A DNA stretch of 64,000 nucleotides from JAWKUK01 sp041398605 (lineage in GTDB: Bacteria; Planctomycetota; UBA1135; GCA-002686595): the NCBI GenBank assembly GCA_041398605.1, contig JAWKUK010000008.1, positions 253,425 through 317,424 on the forward strand. Direction: 5' to 3'. The position numbers and the translations under genes are program-made. A model generated the notes under the pieces. It ran no database searches, was not told the DNA's origin, and worked only from the letters and a program-made list of their open reading frames with translations. Positions 1 to 8,457 of this stretch are shown piece after piece; the first letter of the stretch is position 1, and every line of letters begins with the position of its first letter.

Positions 1-595
1 CGAACGCCGTCCCAGTGCAGCCCACCGCCGCGCAGTTGACGAGCGTCGGCGCGCTCAGAGTATTGAGGTCGTACGCGTCGCTCCCAAAGCTCTCGACCCG
101 GCAGTCACGGAGCGTCAGGCTGCTGCCGCTGAGCTCGAAGGCCGAGATGAACCGGCCGCCGTAGCGGACGGTCAGGCCCCGCACGTTGCTCGCGCCCGAG
201 GTGTTGGTGAACTGGATGCCGCGCCACCAGTTGGCAGCGGGGAGGGTCGCTGCGCCGTCGCCGTTCGAGTCGCCGCCGACTGTGTCGTCGCGGAGGTCGG
301 TGAAGTGCACCGCGTTCGGCCCGGCGCCGTTGACGTTCAGCGTCCCTGCGACGGTGAGCAGCCCATCAAATTGGAACTTCACGACCGCGCCCGACTGGAC
401 GGTCAGCGTCGCGCCGGTCGGGACGGTGATGTTGCTCGTGACGTGATAGACCGTCCCGGACAGCAGCGGGCCGGTGGTGGCATCGGACAGGTTCCCGGAG
501 AGGCTCACTTGCGCCTGGGACGTGGCCACCGCGAGCGTCGCGACGAGCGCGCGCAAGAATGAGCGTGGGGAGATGTGTCTGGATTCGATCGACAT
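1..595 (-). CDS. Secreted parallel beta-helix protein, N-terminal part (runs off the window)
   Basis: Reading from ATG at 595 leftwards the frame stays open to base 1, giving 198 residues with no stop. The first ~28 residues are a signal peptide (basic start, hydrophobic LRALVATLAVATS, cleavage near SQA|Q). The mature start has the pattern typical of right-handed beta-helix proteins: a GTVYHVTSNITVPTGATL-type repeat followed by VVKF and a GTLNVNGAG turn. Such proteins are exported and usually bind or cut polysaccharide, or serve as surface adhesins; nothing here decides between these. The C-terminus lies outside the window, so I cannot say whether it carries the C-terminal domain shared by the genes at 24429, 54579 and 56450. 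Confidence 0.72.
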   Translation of the reverse strand, partial: MSIESRHISPRSFLRALVATLAVATSQAQVSLSGNLSDATTGPLLSGTVYHVTSNITVPTGATLTVQSGAVVKFQFDGLLTVAGTLNVNGAGPNAVHFTDLRDDTVGGDSNGDGAATLPAANWWRGIQFTNTSGASNVRGLTVRYGGRFISAFELSGSSLTLRDCRVESFGSDAYDLNTLSAPTLVNCAAVGCTGTAF

Positions 596-741
596 GGCGA
601 GACCTCTGAGGGTTCGCTGGGCCCCGCGTAGCGAGGCCTCCAGCGAGGGACGATGGGGCGTTCACCGTCCCGTTGAGGCCCCCCGCGCAGGCACGACCGA
701 AAGTTGCTCAAAAACCGCGGCGATCGCGCGACACACGGCAG

Positions 742-782
742 GCGCCCCCGCCGAGTCCCATGCTGAGACTCGACGGGGGCGC
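742..782 (-). terminator. Intrinsic terminator-like hairpin after the PilT-type gene
   Basis: A 16-bp inverted repeat with one mismatch (arms 742-757 and 767-782, 9-nt loop) lies 27 nt beyond the stop of the PilT-type gene. No clear U-tract follows, so factor-independent function is likely but not certain. Confidence 0.55.
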
Positions 783-808
783 CCGCGCCGCCCGCGGCAG
801 CGCCCGGC

Positions 809-2062
809 TCAGGCGCGCTTGCGCTTGAACTGCTCGAACGGGTCGCCCGCGCCGCCAGGGTTCGGCTGCACCCGCGCGGTCGGGTCGTAGCCAGGCGCGC
901 TCTCGTCCGAGGGCAACGGCGCGGCAGGCTCGTGCGCCGAGGCCGCGGCGCCGAGGGTCCCGGTCGCGCCGCCGCCGGCGTGCTTGGGATCGAAGCGCAC
1001 GCCGATGTTCTGGAAGCTGCTGAGCAGGCCCTCCTTGTCGACGGCCTTGATGTACGCCTCTTGGGGGTCGACGGCGCCGTCCTTCACGAGCTGCGTCAGC
1101 GAGTCGTTCAGGAGGCGCATGCCCGCCTTGCCGCCCATCTGCATCTGCGACGCGATCTGGTGCGTCTTGCCTTCACGGATGATCGACGAGATCGCGGAGT
1201 TCACGACGAGCACCTCGAGGGCAGCGACACGCCCGCTGGCCTTCTTCTTGCATAGGGTCTGCGCCACGACGCCCTTGAGCGAGCTCGAGAGCATCGTGCG
1301 GATCTGCGCCTGGCGGTCCGCAGGGAACTGATCGATGATCCGGTCGACCGTGGACGCGGCCGTGGTCGTGTGCAGCGTGCCGAAGACGAGGTGGCCGGTC
1401 TCCGCCGTCTCGATCGCGATCTCGATCGTCTCGAGGTCGCGCATCTCACCGACGAGCACGATGTCCGGGTCTTCGCGCAGCGCCGCTTTCAGCGCGCGCT
1501 TGAAGCTCTTCGTGTGCCCGCCCACCTGGCGCTGATTGATGAGGCAGCGCTTGTCCTTGTGCACGAACTCGATCGGGTCCTCGATCGTGATGATGTGGTC
1601 CGAGCGGTTCTTGTTGATGTGATCGACCATCGCCGCGAGGGTGGTCGACTTACCGCTGCCGGTCGGGCCGGTGACGACGACGAGCCCCTTCGAGAGATAG
1701 CAGAAGTCGATGACCGACTTGGGCAGCTTGAGCTGCTCGGCGGTCAAGATCTCTTCGGGGATCACGCGGAAGACCGCGCCAGGGCCGCGGTGATCCATGA
1801 AGAGGTTCACGCGGAAGCGCGCGATCCCCTCGAGCTGGTATGCAAAGTCCGTGTCGCAGGTGTCCTCGAACTCCTGCCGATTGTGCGGCGGCGTGATCTC
1901 GTAGAGGATCTGCCGCATCTGCTCGGGCTTGATGACGGCGCACTCTTCGATCGGGTCCATGTCCCCGTGGAGGCGGAACTGCGGCTTGCACAGCGAGGTC
2001 ATGTGCAAGTCGGAGGCGCCGACCTCAACCATTCGTTTGAACAATGCGTCGATCCAGGGCAT
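809..2062 (-). CDS. pilT: PilT-type secretion/retraction ATPase of a type IV pilus system
   Basis: From ATG at 2062 the product is 417 residues. It begins with the family pattern IDALFKRMVEVGASDLHM. It has Walker A GPTGSGKST at 132-140, a Walker B/Asp-box region (DPDIVLVGEMRD), the GHLVFGTLHT motif and a SIIREGK segment equivalent to the AIRNLIRE retraction motif of PilT. PilT is a cytoplasmic hexameric ATPase that drives pilus retraction and twitching. The frame stays open to 2617, but that part overlaps the divergent gene at 2258 and looks non-coding. An ATG at 2155 would add 31 Pro-rich residues. Neither start has a clear Shine-Dalgarno. The C-terminal 60 residues are a low-complexity Ala/Pro tail. 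No other pilus gene is nearby. Confidence 0.9.
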   Translation of the reverse strand: MPWIDALFKRMVEVGASDLHMTSLCKPQFRLHGDMDPIEECAVIKPEQMRQILYEITPPHNRQEFEDTCDTDFAYQLEGIARFRVNLFMDHRGPGAVFRVIPEEILTAEQLKLPKSVIDFCYLSKGLVVVTGPTGSGKSTTLAAMVDHINKNRSDHIITIEDPIEFVHKDKRCLINQRQVGGHTKSFKRALKAALREDPDIVLVGEMRDLETIEIAIETAETGHLVFGTLHTTTAASTVDRIIDQFPADRQAQIRTMLSSSLKGVVAQTLCKKKASGRVAALEVLVVNSAISSIIREGKTHQIASQMQMGGKAGMRLLNDSLTQLVKDGAVDPQEAYIKAVDKEGLLSSFQNIGVRFDPKHAGGGATGTLGAAASAHEPAAPLPSDESAPGYDPTARVQPNPGGAGDPFEQFKRKRA

Positions 2063-2257
2063 GGCAGCTCGTGTCGAGTCGGGAGTTGGCGGGGGGTCCG
2101 CGCTGGCGGGGTCCGGCGGCGGATCGGTCGGGGCGGAGCGGGTCTCCGCTCCCATGTCGGCAGCCCAGGCGCCCGACCTGAGACCTGGAAACGGATTCCG
2201 CTCCGCGGCGGGGCCCTGGAAACGAACGCCGGCGAGGGCGATAGACTGGGGTCCACC

Positions 2258-2764
2258 ATGCCGTACGTCGTGCTGTTCCCCGCGCTCGCGCTCGTCCTCG
2301 TGCTCGCATCGGTGCTCTCGCCCGCGCGGCTTGGGCGGCTGACCGGCGAGGTGCACGGGCTCCTCCCAGGCCTCGCGGACACCCCGATCCCGAAGCCGAA
2401 GCCCAAGCCGACCGAGAAGGTCGTCGCGACGATCTCCCTCTTGCAACTGCGCGACGCCAGGTACCGGCGTGGCCAAGCGCTCGAGGACTGGATCATGGAC
2501 CTCGACGGGAAGTACATCGCGATCGAGGGCTACATGGCGATCGGCACGCTCGAGGGCCTCTCGCGCTTCGAGTTCGTCCCCGAGGAGTGCGAGTGCGGCG
2601 GGTCCAAGGTCAATCACTTCGTCGACGTGACGCTGACCGAGGGCGTGACCCGCTTCAAGCCGGGCCGCTTCTACATGCGCGGCTACTTCTCCGCCGGCGA
2701 GGTCATCGAGGACGGGTTCGTTACGAGCGTGTATCGCATGCGTTCGCGCGCCGTCCCGGATTGA
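2258..2764 (+). CDS. Small DUF3299-like protein with N-terminal membrane segment
   Basis: 168 residues. Residues 3-21 are hydrophobic (signal anchor or signal peptide), followed by a Pro/Lys spacer (IPKPKPKPTEK). The C-terminal ~95 residues match the pattern of the DUF3299 protein at 4109-4855. Shared elements are LDGKYIAIEGYM, a Cys-rich ECECGG, a HFVDV strand and a final RGYFSAGEVIEDGFVTSVYR. The two are recognisably related but divergent. Function is unknown; the conserved Cys and His suggest metal or redox chemistry outside the cytoplasm, which is inference. It is divergent from the PilT-type gene, with about 195 bp between the chosen starts, and is followed by the HEAT-repeat gene 56 bp later. 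Confidence 0.7.
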   Translation: MPYVVLFPALALVLVLASVLSPARLGRLTGEVHGLLPGLADTPIPKPKPKPTEKVVATISLLQLRDARYRRGQALEDWIMDLDGKYIAIEGYMAIGTLEGLSRFEFVPEECECGGSKVNHFVDVTLTEGVTRFKPGRFYMRGYFSAGEVIEDGFVTSVYRMRSRAVPD

Positions 2765-2820
2765 CCTCGAACACGTCTCCCTTGGAGCCGGTGAGCGGCT
2801 CCCACGTACGCTCGAACGCC

Positions 2821-4063
2821 ATGGGCATGCTGCCTCTCCTCTGCGTCACGCTCCTGGCGGGCGCTGCGCAAGAACCGGACCTCTCCCGGCTCGACGTCTT
2901 CTTGGACAAGGCGGTGCACGGCTCCGCCGTGATCCGCCCGCAGGCCGCGGCGCGGCTTGTGCCAATGGGCAAACCGGCCGCCGACCGCATCCTCGCGCTG
3001 TGCGCCGACGGCCCGCCGGCGATCGCCGCGCTCGGCAGCGAGCTCGTCGAGGTCTTCGGCGCGTTCCAGGACACGCGCCTGCGCGAGCTCCTTTGGCAGT
3101 GCCTCGAAGACCGCGACTTCCCGTGGCGCCCGGCGGCGGCGCGCTCGCTGGCCTCGAACCCGCTCGTCGACGGACGCGAGACCGAGACGCGCGCCTTCCA
3201 CGCGCTGCTGTCCGATCCGATCGCGCCCGTGCGCATGGCGGCGGTGCAAGCGTTCGCGAACCTGCACCCCGAGCCGCTCCCCCAGATGCGCGTCGAGCTG
3301 CGCGCGATGTTGAGCGACCCGAGCGACTTCGTGCGCCGCGCGGCTGCGGTCACGCTGGTCAACTGGGGCGAGCCCGAGGCGCTCCTGTGGTTGATCGAGG
3401 ACCTGCGGCGGAGCGATACGTTCTTCGAGCGCTGGAGCGCCAAGAACGCTGCGTACGAGTCACGGCGCGCGCTGAGCAAGCTGCTCGGCGACACGTTCGG
3501 GTACGACCCAGAGCTGCCCGCGGACGCGCCGACCAATGTCGCGGCCGTCAGCGCGCTCGACCGAGCGGCGCGCGCGCGGATCGGCGATCGGCCGGTGCCC
3601 GAGCTGCCGGAGGTCGCGCGCGCGTCCGGCCCGGTCACGGACGCGGTCCTCGGGCTGGAGCTCGTCTCGTGCCGCCGCGGCGAGCACTACCTGTGCTGGA
3701 CGAGCTCCGACGAGCTGCTCGTCGGGCTCGGCAACCCGGCTCGGGTCGCGCTGCCCGAGGGCACGACGGCGCGGCTCCTGGCGCTCGCGCTGGAGGAGGT
3801 CGCCAAGGTCGAGAAGCCCTACTACGGCGTCCCTGGCTGCGACCTCGAGGCGCTGCGCATCGCGGACCCGCCGAGGGCCCTCACGCTCGTGGATCCTCTC
3901 GAAGGGCCAGGCGAGCGTCGCGGGGCTGCGCCCCGAAGCGCTCGGGCGAGTGATGCGCGCCCTCATCGCCTCGATCCCAGCCGAGCTCGAGGGGGACGAC
4001 CTGCGCCTCGCGGACCTGCGCGCCGCCGTGCGCGAGACCATGGCCGCGGTCGGCGGCCCGTAG
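2821..4063 (+). CDS. HEAT-repeat exported protein, frame interrupted by a single inserted base near 3897
   Basis: Starts at ATG 2821 (a second Met follows at 2827) with a short signal peptide (LLCVTLLAGAAQ). Residues ~20-220 contain HEAT-like alpha-helical repeats such as VRMAAVQAFANLHP and FVRRAAAVTLVNWG, a protein-interaction scaffold. In the starting frame the sequence turns into Arg/Pro/Ala-rich nonsense after ALTLVDP, near 3895, and would run to 4209 over the opposite gene. Dropping one T in the run at 3895-3899 restores a good frame (VDPSKGQASVAGL...) that ends at the TAG at 4061-4063. So this is either a real frameshift mutant or a base error in the assembly. The intact product would be about 413 residues. 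Confidence 0.62.
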
Positions 4064-4081
4064 CCAGGTCGCCGCGCGAGG

Positions 4082-4105
4082 GCCCCTCGACCCGGTCGAT
4101 GGGGC
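4082..4105. terminator. Bidirectional hairpin between convergent genes
   Basis: An inverted repeat (4082-4091 with 4095-4105, one bulged base, 3-nt loop) sits between the convergent ends of the HEAT gene (4063) and the DUF3299 lipoprotein gene (4109). Confidence 0.45.
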
Positions 4106-4108
4106 GCC

Positions 4109-4855
4109 TTAGAGCTCGCGGCGCACGTCCTGGCCGTCGATCGTGTAGCCGCCGGACGCGTAGCCCGCGTCGTCTGCGATGCCCGTCAGGTGAAAGACGC
4201 CGCGCGTGATCACGGGCACGTAGCTCCAATACCCCGCGCCTTCGCCCTGCATGACGACGTCGCACCACTCGTCCGCCTTCGGCGCGCCGCCGAAGCAGCA
4301 CGCGAGCAGGTCGCGCACGAGCATGAAGTGCGGGACGGTGGTGTCCTTCCAGAGGATCGGGATCATGTACCCGGTCAACGCGACCTTTTCGCCGTCGAGG
4401 GCGCGCACGCGGGCGGGCCAATCGATCGGCTCGTCCTTGTAGTCTTCCGGGTACAGGAGCTTCTCGATGAGCAGCTCCTGGTCGAGGCCATCGAGCGAGA
4501 GGTCGCGGAAATTGATCTGCACGTACCCGTCGCTGTCGCGTGTCAGGCCGAACTTCGCCAGCGGATCCTCGGAGTCTCCCGCCGAGTCAGCGCCGCCCTC
4601 AGGGACCGCGACGCCGACTTCGGCGCTCGACGCCGCGTCCGTCGACGTGTCCGCCGGCGTCGCGTCGACAGGCGCGGCCGCCGCAGCCTGCGCCGCTCGT
4701 TCTGCTTCGGCGCGGGCTGCCGCGCCTGGGTCATAGAACGAGCGGCCCGTCGCGACGGTCGCCGTACCCGCTGGCGCGATCGGGCGCTGGTCACCACAGG
4801 CGACCAACACGAGCGCGCTGACCATGAGGCCGCAAAGCTGGGAGAGGGTACGCAA
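4109..4855 (-). CDS. DUF3299-domain lipoprotein, last gene of an ABC-transporter operon
   Basis: 248 residues from a TTG at 4855; this start is needed to give a full signal peptide with lipobox LVAC (Cys20). Residues ~21-105 are an Ala/Asp-rich linker. Residues ~145-248 are a DUF3299 domain with GYMIPILW, the CCFGGAPKADEWCDV segment and a final GVFHLTGI strand. DUF3299 proteins are found beside MacB-like ABC transporters and His-rich proteins in several phyla; the biochemical role is not established. It is fourth in the operon 7398 -> 4109, 30 nt after the His-rich lipoprotein gene. The paired Cys and operon context suggest metal handling in the periplasm, which is inference. Confidence 0.85.
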   Translation of the reverse strand: MRTLSQLCGLMVSALVLVACGDQRPIAPAGTATVATGRSFYDPGAAARAEAERAAQAAAAAPVDATPADTSTDAASSAEVGVAVPEGGADSAGDSEDPLAKFGLTRDSDGYVQINFRDLSLDGLDQELLIEKLLYPEDYKDEPIDWPARVRALDGEKVALTGYMIPILWKDTTVPHFMLVRDLLACCFGGAPKADEWCDVVMQGEGAGYWSYVPVITRGVFHLTGIADDAGYASGGYTIDGQDVRREL

Positions 4856-4885
4856 GCTGGGTCCTGTCAGATTTGGGGGCGCGGA

Positions 4886-5386
4886 TCAGTGATCGTGGTC
4901 GTGCTCGCCGGCGGGCCACGAGACCTCGATGTCCTTGAACGTCGTCCCGAGCATCTCCACCGATGCGACGTCGCCGTGCAAGTGGTCGAGGCCCTTCAGG
5001 CGATCGTCTTGGACTTTGTAGGTCGAGCTGTCACCGACCTTTTCGCCAGAGAGCGCGCTCGCGACCTGCTTCAACGTCAACGCAAACGGCTCGCCGCCCT
5101 CGGGCTCGACCGTCAGCGCCAGCGTCTCCTGCGCCGCGCGCACCGTGTTGCTCGCGTGTCCGTCGAGCAAGTAGATCGTCAGCTCGCCGGTCTCCGGCGC
5201 GAGCAGGACCTCCAAGTTCGCGACATGGTCGCCGAGCTCGACGAGCGCGCCGCCGAACATCGGCTCGTGGACGTGGGCGTGCTCTTCGGCTTGGCCGTGC
5301 TCCGCGGTGGCGAGTTCTTGCTTGCCATCACAGGCGACGAGCGCGGCCGCGGCGAGGAGGGCGAAGGCGTGGGCAGAGAGGTTCAT
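4886..5386 (-). CDS. His-rich lipoprotein, probable metal binder of the ABC operon
   Basis: 166 residues. A signal peptide ends in lipobox LVAC with Cys19. A His/Glu cluster follows (EHGQAEEHAHVHEP, about residues 29-42), and the protein ends EHDHDH. The middle has the pattern GGALVELGDHVANLEVLLAPETGELTIYLLD in overlapping pieces, a short beta-domain common in planctomycete lipoproteins and metal-efflux neighbours. His clusters at both ends are typical of periplasmic zinc or other transition-metal binding proteins. It starts 48 nt after the permease gene on the same strand. It fills the place taken by the His-rich DUF2796 protein in proteobacterial loci of similar layout, although I see no direct sequence match to DUF2796. 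Confidence 0.75.
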   Translation of the reverse strand: MNLSAHAFALLAAAALVACDGKQELATAEHGQAEEHAHVHEPMFGGALVELGDHVANLEVLLAPETGELTIYLLDGHASNTVRAAQETLALTVEPEGGEPFALTLKQVASALSGEKVGDSSTYKVQDDRLKGLDHLHGDVASVEMLGTTFKDIEVSWPAGEHDHDH

Positions 5387-5434
5387 GGTTCGGTTCGAGG
5401 AGCGGACCAGGTCGGTGCCGGGTTGGAGGGACGG

Positions 5435-6691
5435 TCAGACACGCGCGAGAGTCCCCGCGACGTCCGTAGAGTATGCCTTGAACGCGGGCAGGAGCCCGGA
5501 GAGCGCGCCGACGAGCACCATGGCGGGCGGCGTCAGGTAGAGCGCAGGGTGCACCGCCGTCACGTCGAGCACGACGCCGGTCTGCGCGCGGATCACCGAC
5601 GCCGCGACCAAGAGAACGGCGAAGTAGACGACGTAGCCGAGGAGGCTGCCGAGCAGCGCGATGGTGCTGGCCTCGGCGACGATGACGCTGAAGATCGTCC
5701 GCCGCTTCGCCCCGAGCGCGCGCAGGACCGCGATCTCCTTGCGGCGCTCGTTCATCGTGTTGTAGATGCTGGCGAGGAGCGAGAAGCCCGCGACGACGAC
5801 GACGAGGTAGGCGATCAGGGTCAGGACCTTCGTCACCCAGCCCATCTTGGCGAAGAACTTCGCCATCACGTCGGCGATCGGCCACGCGAGCGTCGCCACC
5901 GAGCCGCGCCGGACCTCGTCCTTCATGAAGAGGCCCGCGGCGGGGCTCTTGAACTTCAACATCACCGCGCTGACCTCTTTCCACTCGTCAGGCGTCTCCG
6001 CCATGTCGGCGGTGACCTCCTGGGTGCCGCCGGCGAGCTTGTGACCCCCCATGCGGAAGATGCCCTCGATCGGGATCCAGATGGCGCGGTCCGCCGGCGT
6101 GTTCGTCGGGCGCATCACGCCCGTGATCAGGTATTGCTCCTCGTGCGGCGCGCTCCCCGGCGCGAACTGCAGGCCGTGGTACGGCTGGAACGTGTCGCCG
6201 ACGCGGAGGCCGAGCTCCTCGGCGACGACGCTGCCAAAGACGGCCTCCATCCGATCCTGCGCGAACCACTGGCCGCCGGCGAGCTCGTACTTCTGGCCGG
6301 ACTGGTACTCGAAGACCGTGTGGATCTCGTCGGTCGTGCCGACGATGCGATAGCCGTAGAGGTTGTCGCCGAGCGCGTACGGGATCGCGTAGCGCACGCG
6401 CTTGTCGACCTTCACGGCCTGGTAGAGCGACCACGGGATGTTCCCGGGCGAGGTCTCAAGGTGGAAGACCGTATTGAGCACGAGCTGCAGCTCGCTGCCC
6501 TTCGCGCCGAGCACCGCGTCATAGCCGATGTCGCCGCCGGTGAACGCGGCCTTCGACTGGTCCGCGACCGTGAAGACGCTCATCACGAGGCCGCTGGCGA
6601 GGGCCGCCGACATGATCGTGATGACGGACGACAGCGCGTGCTGGCGCAGCGAGCGCAGCACGATCATGAAGAGGACGCCGATGCGGCTCAT
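5435..6691 (-). CDS. MacB/FtsX-type ABC transporter permease
   Basis: 418 residues, start ATG at 6691 overlapping the stop of the ATPase gene by the 4-nt ATGA. Topology is that of the MacB/LolC class: one N-terminal membrane helix (residues ~13-35), a periplasmic domain of about 250 residues, then three helices in the last ~130 residues, with the hallmark NERRKEIAVLRALGAKRRTI cytoplasmic coupling segment between helices 2 and 3. Such permeases do not form a classical import channel but transmit ATP hydrolysis to periplasmic partners. The two lipoproteins encoded downstream are the obvious partners. Substrate is not shown by sequence. Confidence 0.9.
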   Translation of the reverse strand: MSRIGVLFMIVLRSLRQHALSSVITIMSAALASGLVMSVFTVADQSKAAFTGGDIGYDAVLGAKGSELQLVLNTVFHLETSPGNIPWSLYQAVKVDKRVRYAIPYALGDNLYGYRIVGTTDEIHTVFEYQSGQKYELAGGQWFAQDRMEAVFGSVVAEELGLRVGDTFQPYHGLQFAPGSAPHEEQYLITGVMRPTNTPADRAIWIPIEGIFRMGGHKLAGGTQEVTADMAETPDEWKEVSAVMLKFKSPAAGLFMKDEVRRGSVATLAWPIADVMAKFFAKMGWVTKVLTLIAYLVVVVAGFSLLASIYNTMNERRKEIAVLRALGAKRRTIFSVIVAEASTIALLGSLLGYVVYFAVLLVAASVIRAQTGVVLDVTAVHPALYLTPPAMVLVGALSGLLPAFKAYSTDVAGTLARV

Positions 6692-7398
6692 CGCGTCGCC
6701 CCCTGCGGCGTTTGACCCGGGGCGACGTAGCCGGTCGCGGCGCGGTTGAGCTGCGAGAGGTCGAAGCGCGCCTCGAACTCGTCCAGCACGCGCGTGTCGT
6801 GGCTGACGACGAGCAAGGCCGCGCCGACATCGCTGCAGAGGCCGCGCAAGAGCCCGAGGGCCTCCAGCGCGTGCCGGGGGTCGAGGTTGCCCGTCGGCTC
6901 GTCCGCGAGCACGACCCGCGGCCGGTTCGCGAGGGCGCGCGCGAGCGCGACGCGCTGCTGCTGGCCGATCGAGAGCTGGCTCGGGCGGTGGTTGAGGCGG
7001 TGCCCGAGCTCCAGCTTCTCGAGCAGCTCGCGCGCAAACGCGCGGTCCGGGCCCGGCCCGAACGTCATGCCGAGCACGACGTTCTCGAGCGCGGTGTAGC
7101 CGCCGAGCAGGTGGAACGACTGGAACACATAGCCCAGGTTCTGCGCGCGCCACGCGTCGCGCGCGGCCTCGGACAGCGCGTTGATGACGACGCCGTCGAA
7201 GCGCACCTGGCCCGAGTCCGGGCGCAGCAAGCCCGCGATCACGTTGAGCAGCGTCGTCTTGCCCGAGCCGCTCGTCCCCGCGAGCGCCACTTGCGCGCGC
7301 GCGTCGAGGTCGAGCGACGGAACGTCCAACACGGGCTGGAAGTCGCCCTCGGGCGACCGATAGCCCTTCTTGATGTCGCGGAGCTCGAGGAGTGCCAT
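6688..7398 (-). CDS. LolD/MacB-type ABC transporter ATP-binding protein
   Basis: 236 residues from ATG 7398. Walker A is GTSGSGKTT, the signature is LSIGQQQRVALARAL, Walker B is VVLADEPTGNLD and the switch is VVSHD. The signature has LSIGQ in place of LSGGQ, a common variant of this subfamily. It is the first gene of the operon and shares ATGA with the permease, so the two are almost certainly translated in a coupled fashion. It acts on the inner face of the cytoplasmic membrane and powers the MacB-type permease. The neighbouring His-rich and DUF3299 lipoproteins suggest a metal-related extracytoplasmic process. Confidence 0.93.
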   Translation of the reverse strand: MALLELRDIKKGYRSPEGDFQPVLDVPSLDLDARAQVALAGTSGSGKTTLLNVIAGLLRPDSGQVRFDGVVINALSEAARDAWRAQNLGYVFQSFHLLGGYTALENVVLGMTFGPGPDRAFARELLEKLELGHRLNHRPSQLSIGQQQRVALARALANRPRVVLADEPTGNLDPRHALEALGLLRGLCSDVGAALLVVSHDTRVLDEFEARFDLSQLNRAATGYVAPGQTPQGATR

Positions 7399-7540
7399 GG
7401 GGCGACGATCATAGACCGCGCGGAGTGGCGCCGCGCGCCGAACCGCCCTCGATTACGCGCCCCTCACGCAAAACGGCGCGCGCGTGCTCCACTTCGACAT
7501 TGGCGCAAGTGAGGCACCGTGCGCGCGCCTGCTCAGGTGC

Positions 7541-8365
7541 TCAAAGGTGTGCGCCCGGCTCCGGCAGGCCGCCCTCGAGCAGGCGCCGCGTGAGGTAGTC
7601 GAACGCGTCGTCGACCGAGTCCGTGCGATAGAAGAGGTCCACGTCGTCCGGGCTGATCGTGCCGTACTTGATGAGCGGATCGAAGTTGAGCACCTCGTTC
7701 CAGTACTGCGTGCCGAACAGCACGATCGGCAGCTCCTTCTTGATCTTCAGCGTCTGCACGAGCGTCACGACCTCCATGAACTCGTCCAGCGTGCCGAAGC
7801 CGCCTGGCATCACGACGATCGCCTTCGCGAGGTACGTGAACCAGAACTTCCGCATGAAGAAGTAGTGGAACTCGAGCGACAGCTTGCGCGTGATGTACGG
7901 GTTGTCGTTCTGCTCGAACGGCAACGAGATGTTCAGGCCGACGTTGACGCCCTTCGCCTCGGAGGCGCCGCGGTTCGCGGCCTCCATGATGCCGGGGCCG
8001 CCGCCGGAGCAGATGACAAAGCGCTGCGAGCCCTCTTGGAGCGACTTCGACCAGGTCGTGAGGCGCGCGGAGAGCTCGCGCGTGTCCTCGTAGTAACGTG
8101 ACATGAAGAGCGCCATTTCGGCGCGCTCCAAGGCGACGGCGTCGACGCCGTTCGCGCGCGCCTGAGCGAGGCGCTCCTCCGCGACGTCGCGCGGCAGGAT
8201 CCGCGCGGACCCGAAGATCACGATCGTGTCCTCGACGCCCATCTCTTCGAACCGGGACTCCGGCTCGAGGTACTCGGCGAGGATGCGCAGGGGTCGCGCC
8301 TCACGACCGTGGATCCATCCTTGGTTCTGGTACGCCTTGACGGCGCGGTAGCGGCTGTCGCTCAT
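7541..8365 (-). CDS. LOG-family protein (cytokinin riboside phosphorylase-like, Rossmann fold)
   Basis: 274 residues from ATG 8365; the frame extends 13 residues further but the family starts here. It has the LOG signature PGGFGTLDE (near residue 187) and the earlier ICSGGGPGIMEAANRGA nucleotide-binding loop. The family cleaves ribose 5-phosphate from nucleoside monophosphates; bacterial members are often annotated as lysine decarboxylase-like by old transfer. This protein has an extra N-terminal ~60 residues ahead of IVIFGSAR, typical of the longer TIGR00730-type group in Planctomycetes and Proteobacteria. It is separated by 142 bp from the ABC ATPase start and probably transcribed on its own or with the zinc-finger gene upstream. 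Confidence 0.88.
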   Translation of the reverse strand: MSDSRYRAVKAYQNQGWIHGREARPLRILAEYLEPESRFEEMGVEDTIVIFGSARILPRDVAEERLAQARANGVDAVALERAEMALFMSRYYEDTRELSARLTTWSKSLQEGSQRFVICSGGGPGIMEAANRGASEAKGVNVGLNISLPFEQNDNPYITRKLSLEFHYFFMRKFWFTYLAKAIVVMPGGFGTLDEFMEVVTLVQTLKIKKELPIVLFGTQYWNEVLNFDPLIKYGTISPDDVDLFYRTDSVDDAFDYLTRRLLEGGLPEPGAHL

Positions 8366-8457
8366 GGGACGGAGATTCTCGGCACGTCGAGCCCGCGACT
8401 CCATGGGGATCCGCGGAAGTCGAGGTTTGGAGCCCCCGCGGGCGCGCTCGGGTCCCT

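Noticed and set aside
2063..2617. N-terminal extension of the PilT-type protein to 2617
   Set aside because: The extension is low-complexity, overlaps the divergent gene starting at 2258 and is absent from the family.
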